From the NCBI RefSeq assembly GCF_946478785.1, contig NZ_CAMLDD010000005.1:248001-312000 (forward strand): a stretch of DNA of 64,000 nt, given 5' to 3'. This DNA is from an uncultured Flavobacterium sp. GTDB lineage: Bacteria > Bacteroidota > Bacteroidia > Flavobacteriales > Flavobacteriaceae. Positions 45,220-54,595 of the stretch are shown here, one piece after another; position 1 is the first letter of the stretch; every line of letters begins with the position of its first letter. The notes beneath the pieces are model-generated. The model made no database searches, was not told the origin of the DNA, and worked only from the letters and a program-made list of their open reading frames with translations. Position numbers and translations under genes: made by a program.

Positions 45220-48200
45220 ATGAAACAGAACCCTTTTATATTATTCTTGTGTTTCATCACATTTTATTATTCGCATTCGCAGAATATAAAATTCACGCAT
45301 TATAATGACAACAATGGTCTGTCCCATAACTCGGTGAGGCATATTGTGCAGGATAAAAAAGGTTTTTTGTGGTTTGGGACTTTTTTTGGGCTTAATCGTT
45401 TTGACGGATATCAGTTTAAAAATTACATGAGTTCGTCACCCGGTAATAATAAATTGTACAATGATGATATTACGGCATTAGAATTAGATGAGGCATCCAA
45501 TCATTTATGGATAGGAACCAGAAAAGGTCTGACACTATTTAAAATGGATACGCATGTTTTTGTGACTTTCCTGCCTAAAAAAAATGATCCAAACAGTCTG
45601 CCCGAAGGAGAAATCAGATCGGTATATGTGGATAAATTCAAAAGGGTTTGGGTAGGTACCAAAAATCAGGGACTTTATATGTTTTATTTGAAAGAAAACA
45701 GATTCGAAAAGATTCCGATTAAAGGTTTTGATTATGTAAAGGAAATTTTTGAAGACAAAAAAGGGAATATCTGGGTTGGGAGTTATGATAAGGGATCTGT
45801 TGCCAAAATAACCTTAGACAGCAAAGGAACAATCGTGCAAATGAATAATTACACGCTTTCTGTTCCTTATTCCAGCGAAAAAAATCCCTATATTAATTTT
45901 ATTTATGAAGACGCCAAAGCCGGTATTTTTGTAGGAACACGAAGAGGATTGTACAAATTAGATAAAAAGAACGATCAGTTTGTAAATTTATATATAGAGA
46001 ACAAAGAAATCAGAGGCAATTTAGGTCCGTATTTTTTATCAGTTGCTAAAGCCCCTGATGGCAAATATTGGGTAGGAACTCTTGGAGGTTTGCTGGTTTG
46101 CAAAGAATTAGAGGACATTCAAAAAGGCGATTACAAATGGTATTATTCAGTACTTTCAGATGATACGTCAATCGTTGATAATTTGATTTCGGCTTTGTAT
46201 TTTGACCGCGCAGGAGTTTTATGGATAGGCACAGAGGATGGGCTTGACAAGTTTGATCCGTACGAAAATCAATTTACACTCAATAAAGACATCTCACGTT
46301 ACATTGGCAATCAGGCACCGCGTATAAGAGGGTTTTCTAAAACGCATGACGGAAAAGTAATCGTGGCAACCAGTCACAACGGACTTTTTATTTCAAGCCC
46401 AAAAGGTTTTATTCCGTTATACAACAAATCGATTGATATATCCAGCATCTATTCTGAAGATGGCAAAATATTTTATTGTGGTCTTTGGGATGGTAAAATG
46501 CTGGTTTATAACTACAGTACAAATTCATCAAAAGAAGTTAATGTGGGGTTTGATACCTCGCCAATATTTGCTTTTAATAAAATTGGAGATGACTCAATGA
46601 TGGTAGGCTCATTTGGAGAAGGAGCGGTTATAGTTAATACAAAAACTTTAGAAGTGCAAGCCTCCAAAGGAAAGTTATTACCGGGTTTTCAGATAAATGC
46701 GATAGAAAAAGATGCTCAAAACAATGTATGGTTTGCTACAGAAACGGGTGTAGTGAAATATAATACGATATCAGGCAAAATAGAGGCTTATAAATCACTT
46801 TCTAAAAAAGAAAATGGTCAGTCTAACGAAGACAATGTTAGTGATATCATGATTGATAAAAAAGGAAAAATATGGGCCTCTACACGTTTTGGTCTATGCC
46901 AGTACAATCCTAAAAAGAACACTTTTTCAACAATAAAAAACTTTAAGGAAATCTCTGGTACCTGGATTACCGATATGCTATCAGATGCAAACGGAAATTT
47001 ATGGCTGAATATCAATAACAACAGTATTGCCTGGGTAAAATCTGATTTAAAAGATATCAATATTTACCATGTAAACAGCGGGAACAGGCTGGATGTTTTT
47101 AGTTCAAGCGGTTTTTTCAATTTTAATTCCAATATTTACCTGGGAGGTAAAAATGGTATTATTTCTTTTTCGCCGCACACAATGAAAAGAAATAACTGGT
47201 CACCTGAACCCGTTATTTCCGAATTTAAAATTCAGAACGAAGAAGTCTTTCCCGAAATGGAAATTAATGGGGATATTCCGCTTTCAAGGGATCTTAATTA
47301 TGGAAAAAAGGTAGAACTCAATTATAAAAACCGAAATTTTTCACTTCAGTTTTCGACTCCGTCATTTGCAAACGAAAAACTTAATAAGTTTCAATATATG
47401 CTGGAAGGCTTTGACAAAAATTGGATTACAGCAAACAGTAACTCAAGAACCGTTCAGTATACCAATCTTTTTCCGGGCAATTATGTGTTCAAAATTAAAT
47501 CCAGTAACAGTGACGGGCATTGGAGCAAGGTGGTTTCTTATCAAATTAAGGTACTTCCGCCTTTTTGGCTGACGCCAATATCTTTTTTATTCTTCTTTTT
47601 ACTGCTGGTTGCTGTTTTTTATTTTATCAGAAGAGAAATTAAAAATCGTATCCAGTTAAAACAGGAATTGCTTACTGAAAAAGTAAACAGGGAACATGAC
47701 ATTAAGCTCAATAATGAAAAACTTCGCTTTTTTACGAATATTTCGCATGAATTAAGAACTCCGCTGACCCTTATTTTAGGTCCTGCCAAACAATTATTGG
47801 ATGAAAGCAACAATGCAACCGATTATGAAAAAAGCAGGTACAATTTAATTTATCAAAATGCCAGCAGGCTTTTAAACCTGGTTAATCAGGTGCTCGATTT
47901 TAGAAAAGCGCAGTCTGGTGAATTAAAACTTAAAGTTTCAAAAACAGATATTCTGACCTATTCTAAAAATATCTTCGATTCGTTTAAGGAAATGGCGTAC
48001 AACAAAAAAATTAAATTAAATTTTGTAGCTGAGGCTGACAATATAACGGGTTGGATAGACAATGATAAATATGATAAAATCCTTTACAATCTCTTGTCTA
48101 ATGCCTTGAAGTTTACTAATAAATACGGAAATGTAGATTTATTTATCAGGCTAAAAAACAGTTCTGAAGAAATATTAATCCTGGAAGTTATCGATGATGG

Positions 48201-49254
48201 AATTGGAATTCCGTTAAAAAGCCAGGAAAAAATATTTAAACGATTTTATCAGGCTACCAATAGCAAAGCCCATAATACAGGATCAGGTATTGGTCTTTCT
48301 TTAGTTAAATCCCTGGTTGCGCTTCACAAAGGATCCATAACCGTAGAAAGTGCACTGGGAAAGGGAAGTACATTTAAGGTTGAGATTCCTATAGACCGTA
48401 TTTCGTATGAAACTAAGGAAGTATTTGAATATGCTTTGAAAAATGATAACCTAAGCATGCTAATTCCTGAAAAAGCAGCTAAAAAAACCATTCAGAACAC
48501 AGAATTAAAACAAAAAATACTGGTTATTGAAGATAATACGGAGCTTAGAAAATATCTGGTTGATTTTCTCTCGGATTATTACAAGGTTTATGACGCAGAA
48601 AATGGGGAAGAAGGTCTTAAAATCTGTCGACAAATAAAACCTATTTTATGCGTTGCCGATGTGATGATGCCAGTAATGGACGGGCTCGAGTTTTGTAAAG
48701 AACTAAAGAATGATGAATTTATCAGCCATATACCTGTTGTATTGCTTACAGCACTTGGAGAAAATGTTGACAAAGTTAAAGGATATGAAATTGGTGCCGA
48801 TGGTTACCTGGTTAAACCTTTTGAACCATCGCTATTAAAAACAGTTATCGAAAACATCATAAAGTCAAGATTAGATCTTAAAGTGAAATTTTCCGGTGAA
48901 GTAGAAAGCAAAGTCAGTTTGTTGACCCATTCGCCAATTGATGAGGAGTTCATGGAAAGAATTACAAATCTGATTAACGATAACCTGAGCGAAGAAGATT
49001 TGTCAACTGAATTTCTTTGTGATAAACTTGGTGTAAGTTCTTCAAAATTGTACAGAAAAATTAAAGAGCTGACCGATTTGGCTCCAAACGAATTTATCAG
49101 AACAATACGCCTGAAAAAATCGGCAGAATTGCTGAAAACAAAAAAATACAACGTTTCTGAAGTTACCAATTTGGTAGGTTTTAATGATCCGTTGTATTTC
49201 AGCAGATGTTTTAAAAAGCAGTTCGGTTTTCCTCCAAGTAAGCTGATTAACTAA
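45220..49254 (+). CDS. Hybrid two-component system sensor-regulator (HTCS)
   Basis: 1344 residues: signal peptide, two seven-bladed periplasmic beta-propellers built of Reg_prop repeats (about 25-680; e.g. DKKGFLWFGTFFGLNRFDG), Y_Y_Y domain (about 700-780), TM helix (about 785-805), HisKA with phosphoacceptor H843 (NISHELRTPL), HATPase (NALKFT, GSGIGLSL), receiver with D1147 (ADVMMPVMDG) and a C-terminal AraC helix-turn-helix (about 1245-1344). It senses an imported oligosaccharide and activates the locus. It is the likely ligand of the TCCAT direct repeats at 23.1, 27.8 and 59.8 kb. Its 3' end is duplicated downstream. Confidence 0.95.
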   Translation: MKQNPFILFLCFITFYYSHSQNIKFTHYNDNNGLSHNSVRHIVQDKKGFLWFGTFFGLNRFDGYQFKNYMSSSPGNNKLYNDDITALELDEASNHLWIGTRKGLTLFKMDTHVFVTFLPKKNDPNSLPEGEIRSVYVDKFKRVWVGTKNQGLYMFYLKENRFEKIPIKGFDYVKEIFEDKKGNIWVGSYDKGSVAKITLDSKGTIVQMNNYTLSVPYSSEKNPYINFIYEDAKAGIFVGTRRGLYKLDKKNDQFVNLYIENKEIRGNLGPYFLSVAKAPDGKYWVGTLGGLLVCKELEDIQKGDYKWYYSVLSDDTSIVDNLISALYFDRAGVLWIGTEDGLDKFDPYENQFTLNKDISRYIGNQAPRIRGFSKTHDGKVIVATSHNGLFISSPKGFIPLYNKSIDISSIYSEDGKIFYCGLWDGKMLVYNYSTNSSKEVNVGFDTSPIFAFNKIGDDSMMVGSFGEGAVIVNTKTLEVQASKGKLLPGFQINAIEKDAQNNVWFATETGVVKYNTISGKIEAYKSLSKKENGQSNEDNVSDIMIDKKGKIWASTRFGLCQYNPKKNTFSTIKNFKEISGTWITDMLSDANGNLWLNINNNSIAWVKSDLKDINIYHVNSGNRLDVFSSSGFFNFNSNIYLGGKNGIISFSPHTMKRNNWSPEPVISEFKIQNEEVFPEMEINGDIPLSRDLNYGKKVELNYKNRNFSLQFSTPSFANEKLNKFQYMLEGFDKNWITANSNSRTVQYTNLFPGNYVFKIKSSNSDGHWSKVVSYQIKVLPPFWLTPISFLFFFLLLVAVFYFIRREIKNRIQLKQELLTEKVNREHDIKLNNEKLRFFTNISHELRTPLTLILGPAKQLLDESNNATDYEKSRYNLIYQNASRLLNLVNQVLDFRKAQSGELKLKVSKTDILTYSKNIFDSFKEMAYNKKIKLNFVAEADNITGWIDNDKYDKILYNLLSNALKFTNKYGNVDLFIRLKNSSEEILILEVIDDGIGIPLKSQEKIFKRFYQATNSKAHNTGSGIGLSLVKSLVALHKGSITVESALGKGSTFKVEIPIDRISYETKEVFEYALKNDNLSMLIPEKAAKKTIQNTELKQKILVIEDNTELRKYLVDFLSDYYKVYDAENGEEGLKICRQIKPILCVADVMMPVMDGLEFCKELKNDEFISHIPVVLLTALGENVDKVKGYEIGADGYLVKPFEPSLLKTVIENIIKSRLDLKVKFSGEVESKVSLLTHSPIDEEFMERITNLINDNLSEEDLSTEFLCDKLGVSSSKLYRKIKELTDLAPNEFIRTIRLKKSAELLKTKKYNVSEVTNLVGFNDPLYFSRCFKKQFGFPPSKLIN

Positions 49255-49344
49255 AATTTTTTCATGGCTTTTTTAATAGATTGTTAAAATGATAGCGTTA
49301 CTTAAAAAATAATAGTCCAGTTAAGATTGTTTGTGTTTTTTTTT

Positions 49345-49482
49345 GAATAGCCTCCTGCTTTAGCTGGAGGTAAATTAATTTGAAAGATAAATTGGCTTTA
49401 GCCAAAAAAAAAGCTACAATATTTGGCTAAAGCCCTTAGCTAATTTAAATCATCCTCCTCCAGCGAAAGCAGGAGGCAATTC
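49345..49482. repeat. Large nested inverted repeat
   Basis: GCCTCCTGCTTTAGCTGGAGG (49350-49370) is complementary to 49457-49477 with one mismatch in 21. Inside, TTGGCTTTAGCC (49392) pairs with GGCTAAAGCC (49425). This non-coding palindromic element resembles dispersed flavobacterial repeats. It sits at the border between the HTCS gene and the DUF6705 array. Confidence 0.75.
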
Positions 49483-49591
49483 AAAATTTTCTTTTATAAA
49501 ATAGAACTCAACTCATAAAATCAAATCTTATAGACTTGAAGCATGTAGCAGTTTATCTACTATTCCTGTTGTTAAAAACTATGTAAAATCA

Positions 49592-49775
49592 ATTTGGCTC
49601 CAAACGAATTATCAGAACAATACGCCTGAAAAAATTGGCAGAATTGCTGAAAACAAAAAAACACAACGTTTCTTAAGTTACCAATTTGGTAGGTTTTAAT
49701 GATCCGTTGTATTTCAGCAGATGTTTTAAAAAGCAGTTCGGTTTTCTTCCAAGCAAGCTGATTAATTAAAATTTT
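49592..49775 (+). pseudogene. Decayed duplicate of the HTCS 3' end
   Basis: 184 bp nearly identical to 49075-49260, the last AraC helix-turn-helix codons plus the stop and a few bases beyond. A one-base deletion (AATTTATC to AATTATC) and TCTGAAG to TCTTAAG (in-frame stop in the old frame) break it. It lacks any start. It marks a duplication or recombination at the edge of the minus-strand array. The remainder of 49255-49940 holds only the inverted repeat at 49345. Confidence 0.85.
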
Positions 49776-49940
49776 AATCTTTTTTAAAATCCAAAATTCA
49801 ATGTTTTGTGAGCAGTTTTTTTCAGCCCGAGATAAAATCGTAATTGATATTATAAGCATTTTGTAGCATATCTACCTGTCGATGTCCTTTTATATAGTTG
49901 TAATTCTTTTGTGTTTTATGCAATTGACTATATTTTTTTC

Positions 49941-49978
49941 AACAAAAAACCACAGCTTATTACGGCTGTGGGTTTTTG
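49941..49978 (-). terminator. Array terminator hairpin, copy 1
   Basis: Read on the minus strand: AAAACCCACAGCC, short loop, AGCTGTGGTTTTTT. It ends the whole minus-strand DUF6705 array. Copies occur at 52281, 54459 and 55363, and half a copy at 50841-50858. Confidence 0.8.
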
Positions 49979-49997
49979 TCATAAATTTAGAAAACTT

Positions 49998-50062
49998 TTA
50001 CTGCTTGGTTAGCGGAATTTATTCTGTAGGTAAGAATGCCTGCACTAACGATTGAAATAAGT
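49998..50062 (-). pseudogene. Vestigial DUF6705 C-terminus, copy 1
   Basis: The minus strand reads QSLVQAFLPTE-stop-IPLTKQ-stop, matching the end AEQILPTETPVTLVKQ of the genes at 52333 and 52982, including the bases after the stop. It is a leftover 3' end of a replaced gene, placed after an intact DUF6705 gene. Confidence 0.65.
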
Positions 50063-50076
50063 TTTCGTCATCGGAA

Positions 50077-50673
50077 TTAATTATTTTTATTCAACGTTAA
50101 CTTAACGTTTTCCGGAAAAAGAGATTTAACACGTTTCTTTTCTAGGCATTCCTCTATGCGCCAAAGATCGAAAGGATTTCGCGAATATAAAAATTCTAGG
50201 GTTGTTGAGCTTAACGCTTTTAGCCTGACCCACCCTTTTTCCCCACAATGATAATTAACACCCCAATAATTAAGTACATAAGAAAGGTTTTTATCGAAAC
50301 AATCTGCCGACAATTCCCGTTCTTTGCTATTTCTAGAATCTTCTAGTATGGTACCCGTGCTATTATCAACTATAGAATGATGAACTTTTAATTCGTCAAT
50401 TAAAATACCGTAAGAATTTTTTTTGATTTTTGTGACATAAAAAGTGTATGTCTTATTATCTATACTTCCCTGCCAAGTGCCTATGAAAGGATCCATCAAG
50501 TGGTTTACATCCTTTAAATAAGTACCGTCAGCCATACCTCCTTTACCTGATTCTATATAATCAATATGTTTCTCTACAGGTATTATGGTTTGTGCTTTTG
50601 TTTGTCCTACAAATAATAAGAGCAAGGCTAGTATATATGTATTTTTTATGGTGTTCCATTTTATTTGTTGCAT
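50077..50673 (-). CDS. DUF6705-type secreted protein f
   Basis: 198 residues with a signal peptide (YILALLLLFVGQTKAQ). The mature part is beta-rich with a lipocalin-like GTWQG motif (FIGTWQGSIDNKTYTFYVTK) and conserved Cys in the C-terminal half. Its first about 84 residues match protein b (54596) exactly, but the rest diverges (KVHHSIVDNSTGTILEDSRN). The ATG lies inside the stop region of the upstream cassette fragment (13-bp overlap), suggesting translational coupling in the ancestral unit. An immunity or chaperone role for the cassette product is inferred from pairing. Confidence 0.8.
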   Translation of the reverse strand: MQQIKWNTIKNTYILALLLLFVGQTKAQTIIPVEKHIDYIESGKGGMADGTYLKDVNHLMDPFIGTWQGSIDNKTYTFYVTKIKKNSYGILIDELKVHHSIVDNSTGTILEDSRNSKERELSADCFDKNLSYVLNYWGVNYHCGEKGWVRLKALSSTTLEFLYSRNPFDLWRIEECLEKKRVKSLFPENVKLTLNKNN

Positions 50674-50822
50674 GGTGTTTCTTTTATTTGATTGTTTGCA
50701 TCTAGCTCTATTTTTTTTGCCCCGGTATCATCTACCTGATACAAAGCAATATCTGTAATTTTTAAAGTGTCCCGCATAAAAATAAAAAATCCGTTCATAT
50801 CACCGTCGTTGTCCAGAAACCA
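50661..50822 (-). pseudogene. Internally deleted effector-cassette remnant (copy 2)
   Basis: Minus-strand frame WFLDNDGD followed directly by MNGFFIFMRDTLKITDIALY, then QVDDTGAKKIELDANNQIKE and TPCNK stop. It joins the metal-binding repeat and the last 40 residues of the 589-residue protein (56081) and lacks everything between. It is identical to 55180-55341 (offset 4519). No start codon of its own. Confidence 0.8.
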
Positions 50823-51394
50823 GTATTATAGCTTTTTTTCAACAAAAAACCACAGCTTCCAGGGCATTCGTCTTTGCGTCGAAGATCTAAAGGATTTAGC
50901 GTATAAATAAATCGCATAGTTGTTGGGCTTACTGATTTTAGCCTGATCCAACCTTTGTTTCCACAACGTGAATTATCGCCCAAATAATTAAGCATGTAAT
51001 CGGAAGGGTCTTCTTTTCTGAAGCAATCCCCTTTTATGTAAATTCTACTGGTATTTCGGGTATCTTCTAGTATGACACCTGTGCTATTATCAACTATATA
51101 ATGACGAACTTCTAATTCATCAAACGAATTAGTACGACCTTGTGTTGTTTTTTTTGTAACATAAAAAGTATATGTTTTATTATCCATACTTCCCTGCCAG
51201 GTACCTATCAAAGGATCCATCAAATGATTTACATCTTTAAAATAAGTGTTAGTAACAATACCTTTACCACCTCCTATGTAATCAATATGTTTCTCTATTG
51301 GTACAATATTTTGTGCTTTTGTCTGCCCTACAAACAGCAGGAGAAAAGCTAATATGTATTTAATTTTCAATGTATTAATCTTTATTTGTTGCAT
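50795..51394 (-). CDS. DUF6705-type secreted protein e, chimeric C-terminus
   Basis: 199 residues, signal peptide (YILAFLLLFVGQTKAQN), GTWQG lipocalin-like motif. Up to RRKDECPG it matches protein b. Then the frame runs into terminator-stem and cassette DNA, giving SCGFLLKKSYNTGFWTTTVI instead of the family end NRVKSFFPENVDLILNKQ. The join is at about 50858/50859, in the middle of the array hairpin. The gene overlaps the upstream cassette end by 13 bp. It may be functionally damaged. Confidence 0.75.
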   Translation of the reverse strand: MQQIKINTLKIKYILAFLLLFVGQTKAQNIVPIEKHIDYIGGGKGIVTNTYFKDVNHLMDPLIGTWQGSMDNKTYTFYVTKKTTQGRTNSFDELEVRHYIVDNSTGVILEDTRNTSRIYIKGDCFRKEDPSDYMLNYLGDNSRCGNKGWIRLKSVSPTTMRFIYTLNPLDLRRKDECPGSCGFLLKKSYNTGFWTTTVI

Positions 51395-52256
51395 GGTGTT
51401 TCTTTTATTTGATTATTTGCATCTAGCTCGATTTTTTTTGACCCGGTATCGTCTACCTGATACAAGGCAATATCTGTAATTTTTAAAGTGTCCCGCATAA
51501 AAAGAAGTAATGCTTCAATTTGACCATAATCAGGGTTCTTAGCTAATGCTATAAATTTATCTAGATTTTCGTCTGTATCAATAAGGTCCCTTTTTGCTTT
51601 GAGTTGCTCCCAAGACAGATTGTCTGCCTGCCCGGTGTAGCGCAACTGAAAATACCCAAGGCTATTTATAGTACCGCTATAATTATTTCCCGGGTCTGTA
51701 CCCATAGAACGAACGAAATGATAATCTGTATAAATTGTAGCAATATCCGTAGGTGAAGGCATGGGAAAAACACGATTTACCACTCCATTTGCGTCTATGA
51801 ATTGCTTTGTATGTACGTGGTTTGTATTTTGAGCCGGTCCTGATCCAGAAGGCACAAAAACACCCGGCTGACCTTCAAATACTTCCATAGGATAATAATT
51901 ACCATCTTTAGCCTGAAAAGTACCTGTCTCATTATTCAAATCTAGTTTTTTTGGATCTTTAAGATTTACCAGCATTTCCTTGAATTTTGCATCAGCCAAT
52001 GCTTTTTTAATTTCGTCACACGAATCAGGCAGCGGCACATCCTTCACACACTCACAATTTACCAAACTAGATCCCGCAGGACAAACTGTTTTATTGGTAC
52101 AGGGCGGTTTCGTTGGTGTCTGGGTATCACAATCAGTTGTCTTTGATGCATTAGTATCATCACAATCAGCCCCTTTTGTGTTGTTTGTCCATTCAGAACC
52201 GGGACTGGCCCTTGCGCAACTCCGTGATAACCATCGCCATCCTTGTCCAGAAACTA
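51382..52256 (-). pseudogene. Orphan C-terminal cassette C of the effector-like protein (frameshifted)
   Basis: Homology to the 589-residue protein starts at its WFLD codons, but the Trp codon is TAG here, and a one-base deletion near 52205 shifts the frame before SPGSEWTNNTKGADCDD. An open frame from TTG 52065 gives 227 residues (LVNCECVKDVPLPDSCDEIK...). The C-terminal module is nearly that of the full-length protein: PMEVFEGQPG, HVH-x18-SPTD, TLKITDIALYQVD, KETPCNK. No signal peptide. It directly precedes protein e. Confidence 0.75.
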
Positions 52257-52280
52257 GTATTATTGTTCTTTTTTTTCAAC

Positions 52281-52313
52281 AAAAAACCACAGCTTATTAC
52301 GGCTGTGGGTTTT
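52281..52313 (-). terminator. Array terminator hairpin, copy 2
   Basis: Same stem as at 49941 (ACCCACAGCC...AGCTGTGGT with flanking T run on the minus strand). It follows protein d and ends 25 bp before the start of cassette C. Confidence 0.8.
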
Positions 52314-52332
52314 GTCTTAATTTAGAAAACTT

Positions 52333-52905
52333 TTACTGCTTAACTAAGGTTACAGGAGTTTCTGTAGGCAGGATTTGCTCTGCCATTTTTCCACCGGGAC
52401 AACGTTTTATATCTATTACTTCACCATAAACATTTAGATTCAAAAGCATAGTTGTGGCGTTTACTTTTCTGACAAAGACCTGTCCGTTCCGCCCACAGGC
52501 CCAATTATCTCCTCCTGTATAATGAAGACTGTAATATTTAAGATCTTCGCCGAAAAATAATCCTCTCATATGCGGTAGGGCTTTAGAGAGTCTTGTATCT
52601 TCAAGTGTAGACCCCATATTATCAACGATAAGATGGTGTATAATCAACAGGTCTTGGGAACGACCTTTATTAATAGTTTCGGTTATTTTGGTAATAAAAA
52701 AAGTATAGGTTTTATTATTAATGGTTCCTTTCCAGGTCCCTATATATGGGGCAAATAAATTGTTTACATCTTTAAGGTAAGTACCAGATGGAATAGCTTT
52801 GTGTGCTGTCCTGTAATCAATGGCTTTTTCTACCGGTACAATGTTTTGTGCGCTACTTTGTAACGCAGATAACAGTAATATTGCTATAATGGCTATTTTT
52901 TTCAT
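52333..52905 (-). CDS. DUF6705-type secreted protein d
   Basis: 190 residues: signal peptide MKKIAIIAILLLSALQSSAQ, then the YIGTWKGTINNKTYTFFITK lipocalin-like block. It is a close paralogue of protein c (82-bp upstream) and distinct from group a/b/e/f. It ends AEQILPTETPVTLVKQ, the intact version of the vestigial ends elsewhere in the array. A hairpin terminator at 52922 lies between c and d, so d may need its own promoter. Confidence 0.8.
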   Translation of the reverse strand: MKKIAIIAILLLSALQSSAQNIVPVEKAIDYRTAHKAIPSGTYLKDVNNLFAPYIGTWKGTINNKTYTFFITKITETINKGRSQDLLIIHHLIVDNMGSTLEDTRLSKALPHMRGLFFGEDLKYYSLHYTGGDNWACGRNGQVFVRKVNATTMLLNLNVYGEVIDIKRCPGGKMAEQILPTETPVTLVKQ

Positions 52906-52921
52906 ATATGTTTTTTAGATA

Positions 52922-52961
52922 AAAAAGTGTAAAACTAAACGAATTTGGTTTTACACTTTTT
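52922..52961 (-). terminator. Intrinsic terminator between DUF6705 genes c and d
   Basis: AAAAAGTGTAAAAC (52922-52935) pairs perfectly with GTTTTACACTTTTT (52948-52961); loop 12 nt. It is AT-rich but symmetric and works for the minus strand with a T run. Confidence 0.75.
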
Positions 52962-52981
52962 CTTTAAATCATCATTACTTT

Positions 52982-53554
52982 TTACTGCTTAACTAAGGTT
53001 ACAGGAGTTTCTGTAGGCAGGATTTGCTCTGCCATCTTGCCTCCGGGACAACGTGTAAAATTATACATATCTGGCTCTGGTTGAGGACTTAATCTTAACG
53101 ATATTGTTGTAGCGTTTACTCTTTTGACAAATATTTGCCCTTTACGCCCGCATCTGGAATTTTCTCCTATATAACGAAGACTATAATAAGTTAAATCTTT
53201 AGAAAAATGCCATCCTCTCATGTGTGGTCGGGTTTTGGAGAGTCTTGTATCTTCAAGCGTAGACCCCATATTATCAACGATGAGATGGTGTATAATCAAC
53301 ACGTCTTCGGAACGACTATTACCTGTTTCGGTTATTTTGGTAATAAAAAAAGTATAGGTTTTATTGTTAATGGTTCCTTTCCAGATCCCTATATATGGGG
53401 CAAACAAATTGTTTACATCTTTAAGATAAGTATCTGCTGGAATACCTTTGTTTACTGTCCAGTAATCAATGGCTTTTTCTACCGGTACAATGTTTTGTGC
53501 TTTGCTTTGTAACGCAGATAAAAGCAGTATTGCTATAATGGTTATTTTTTTCAT
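52982..53554 (-). CDS. DUF6705-type secreted protein c
   Basis: 190 residues from the ATG at 53554 (MKKITIIAILLLSALQSKAQ), chosen because paralogue d starts there; an upstream ATG at 53575 adds seven residues and overlaps cassette B. It has the GTWKG block (YIGIWKGTINNKTYTFFITK, Gly-Ile-Trp here) and ends AEQILPTETPVTLVKQ. It pairs with cassette B, the most divergent cassette, just as c/d are the most divergent DUF6705 proteins. Confidence 0.8.
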   Translation of the reverse strand: MKKITIIAILLLSALQSKAQNIVPVEKAIDYWTVNKGIPADTYLKDVNNLFAPYIGIWKGTINNKTYTFFITKITETGNSRSEDVLIIHHLIVDNMGSTLEDTRLSKTRPHMRGWHFSKDLTYYSLRYIGENSRCGRKGQIFVKRVNATTISLRLSPQPEPDMYNFTRCPGGKMAEQILPTETPVTLVKQ

Positions 53555-53565
53555 AATGTTTTTAT

Positions 53566-54435
53566 TTAATTGCATGGTGTTTTTTTAATTTGATTGTTGG
53601 TGTCTAATTCCAGTTTTGAAGCTCCTGCAGTCTCAATCTGATAGACGGCAATGTCTGTTATTTTTAAAATATCTCTCAAAACAGCGAGTAAACCTGCTAC
53701 ACCATCATCATTTTGCTTCATTACGAGTTTATAAGCATCCTCATTTTCCTGAGTTTTTATTGCATCATAAATTTTATTAAAATTAACAGCGGTTAAATCA
53801 TCCGGATTGCCAACATAACGCATTTGAAAACTTCCCAAGCGAGAGGTATTACCCACATATGTATTAGCAAAATTCAAACCGTTTGAGCGTGAATTGTAAT
53901 TAAGTGCGTATACCTTTGCAATATCTTCAGCAGATGGCATTGGGTAACTTTCGTTTATGGTACCTGTTACAGGATCCGTCCAATCGTTCATGTGCGCGTG
54001 GGTAAAATTTTCCATGGTAGATACATCATCCGGCATAGCAGCAGCCCTGATTCCGTTTATCTCCATTGGATGATATTCCCCTTTGTTGTCTTGCCAATAC
54101 CCTGTTTCATTATGCTTGCTTAAAGTAGCTGAACTCTGCAGTTCTGTCATAATAGCTTTGTAATTTGCATCAGCCAATGCTTTTTTAATTTCATCACATG
54201 GATCTGGCAACGGATCTTGCACACATTCACAATTTACCAAACTATAACCGGCAGAACAAACTGTTTTATTGGTGCAGGGTATTGTTGAAACACTACAAAC
54301 ACTATTATCCGCACTAGATACATCATCATTACAATCCAGTCCTTGTGTCATGGTGTGTGTCCAATCAAGACCGGGACTGCTTGTGGCCCCTTGCACAGCT
54401 GCGTGATAACCATCGCTGTCGTTGTCCAGAAACCA
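53566..54435 (-). pseudogene. Orphan C-terminal cassette B of the effector-like protein
   Basis: An open frame of 289 residues begins at WFLDNDSDGYHAA, in frame with VQGATSSPGLDW, directly after a stop and a terminator; it has no signal peptide and only a GTG (54396) as possible start. It carries one DxDGD metal-binding block, the Cys-rich linker (TNKTVCSAGYSLVNCECVQD) and a diverged C-terminal module with PMEINGIRA, HAH-x19-SAED and ILKITDIAVYQIE. It looks like a silent cassette rather than a complete gene, although the frame is intact. Confidence 0.7.
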
Positions 54436-54458
54436 GTATTATTGTTATTTTTCTCAAT

Positions 54459-54489
54459 AAAAACCCACAGTTGTAAAAGCTGTGGGTTT
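54459..54489 (-). terminator. Array terminator hairpin, copy 3
   Basis: A variant stem: AAACCCACAG with CTGTGGGTTT around TTGTAAAAG. It lies between the vestigial gene end and cassette B. Confidence 0.75.
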
Positions 54490-54510
54490 GGACTTAAATT
54501 TAGAAAACTT

Positions 54511-54575
54511 TTACTGCTTGGTTAGCGGAATTTATTCTGTAGGTAAGAATGCCTGCACTAACGATTGAAAAATAA
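54511..54575 (-). pseudogene. Vestigial DUF6705 C-terminus, copy 2
   Basis: Same remnant as at 49998 (LVQAFLPTE-stop-IPLTKQ-stop on the minus strand), located after protein b. Confidence 0.65.
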
Positions 54576-54595
54576 GTTTTCGCCATCGGAATTAA

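Noticed and set aside
49572..49859. Minus-strand frame of 95 residues
   Set aside because: It lies across the decayed HTCS duplicate and has no protein-like features.
51980..52429. Plus-strand frame of 149 residues
   Set aside because: Antisense to cassette C and protein d, passing through a terminator hairpin.
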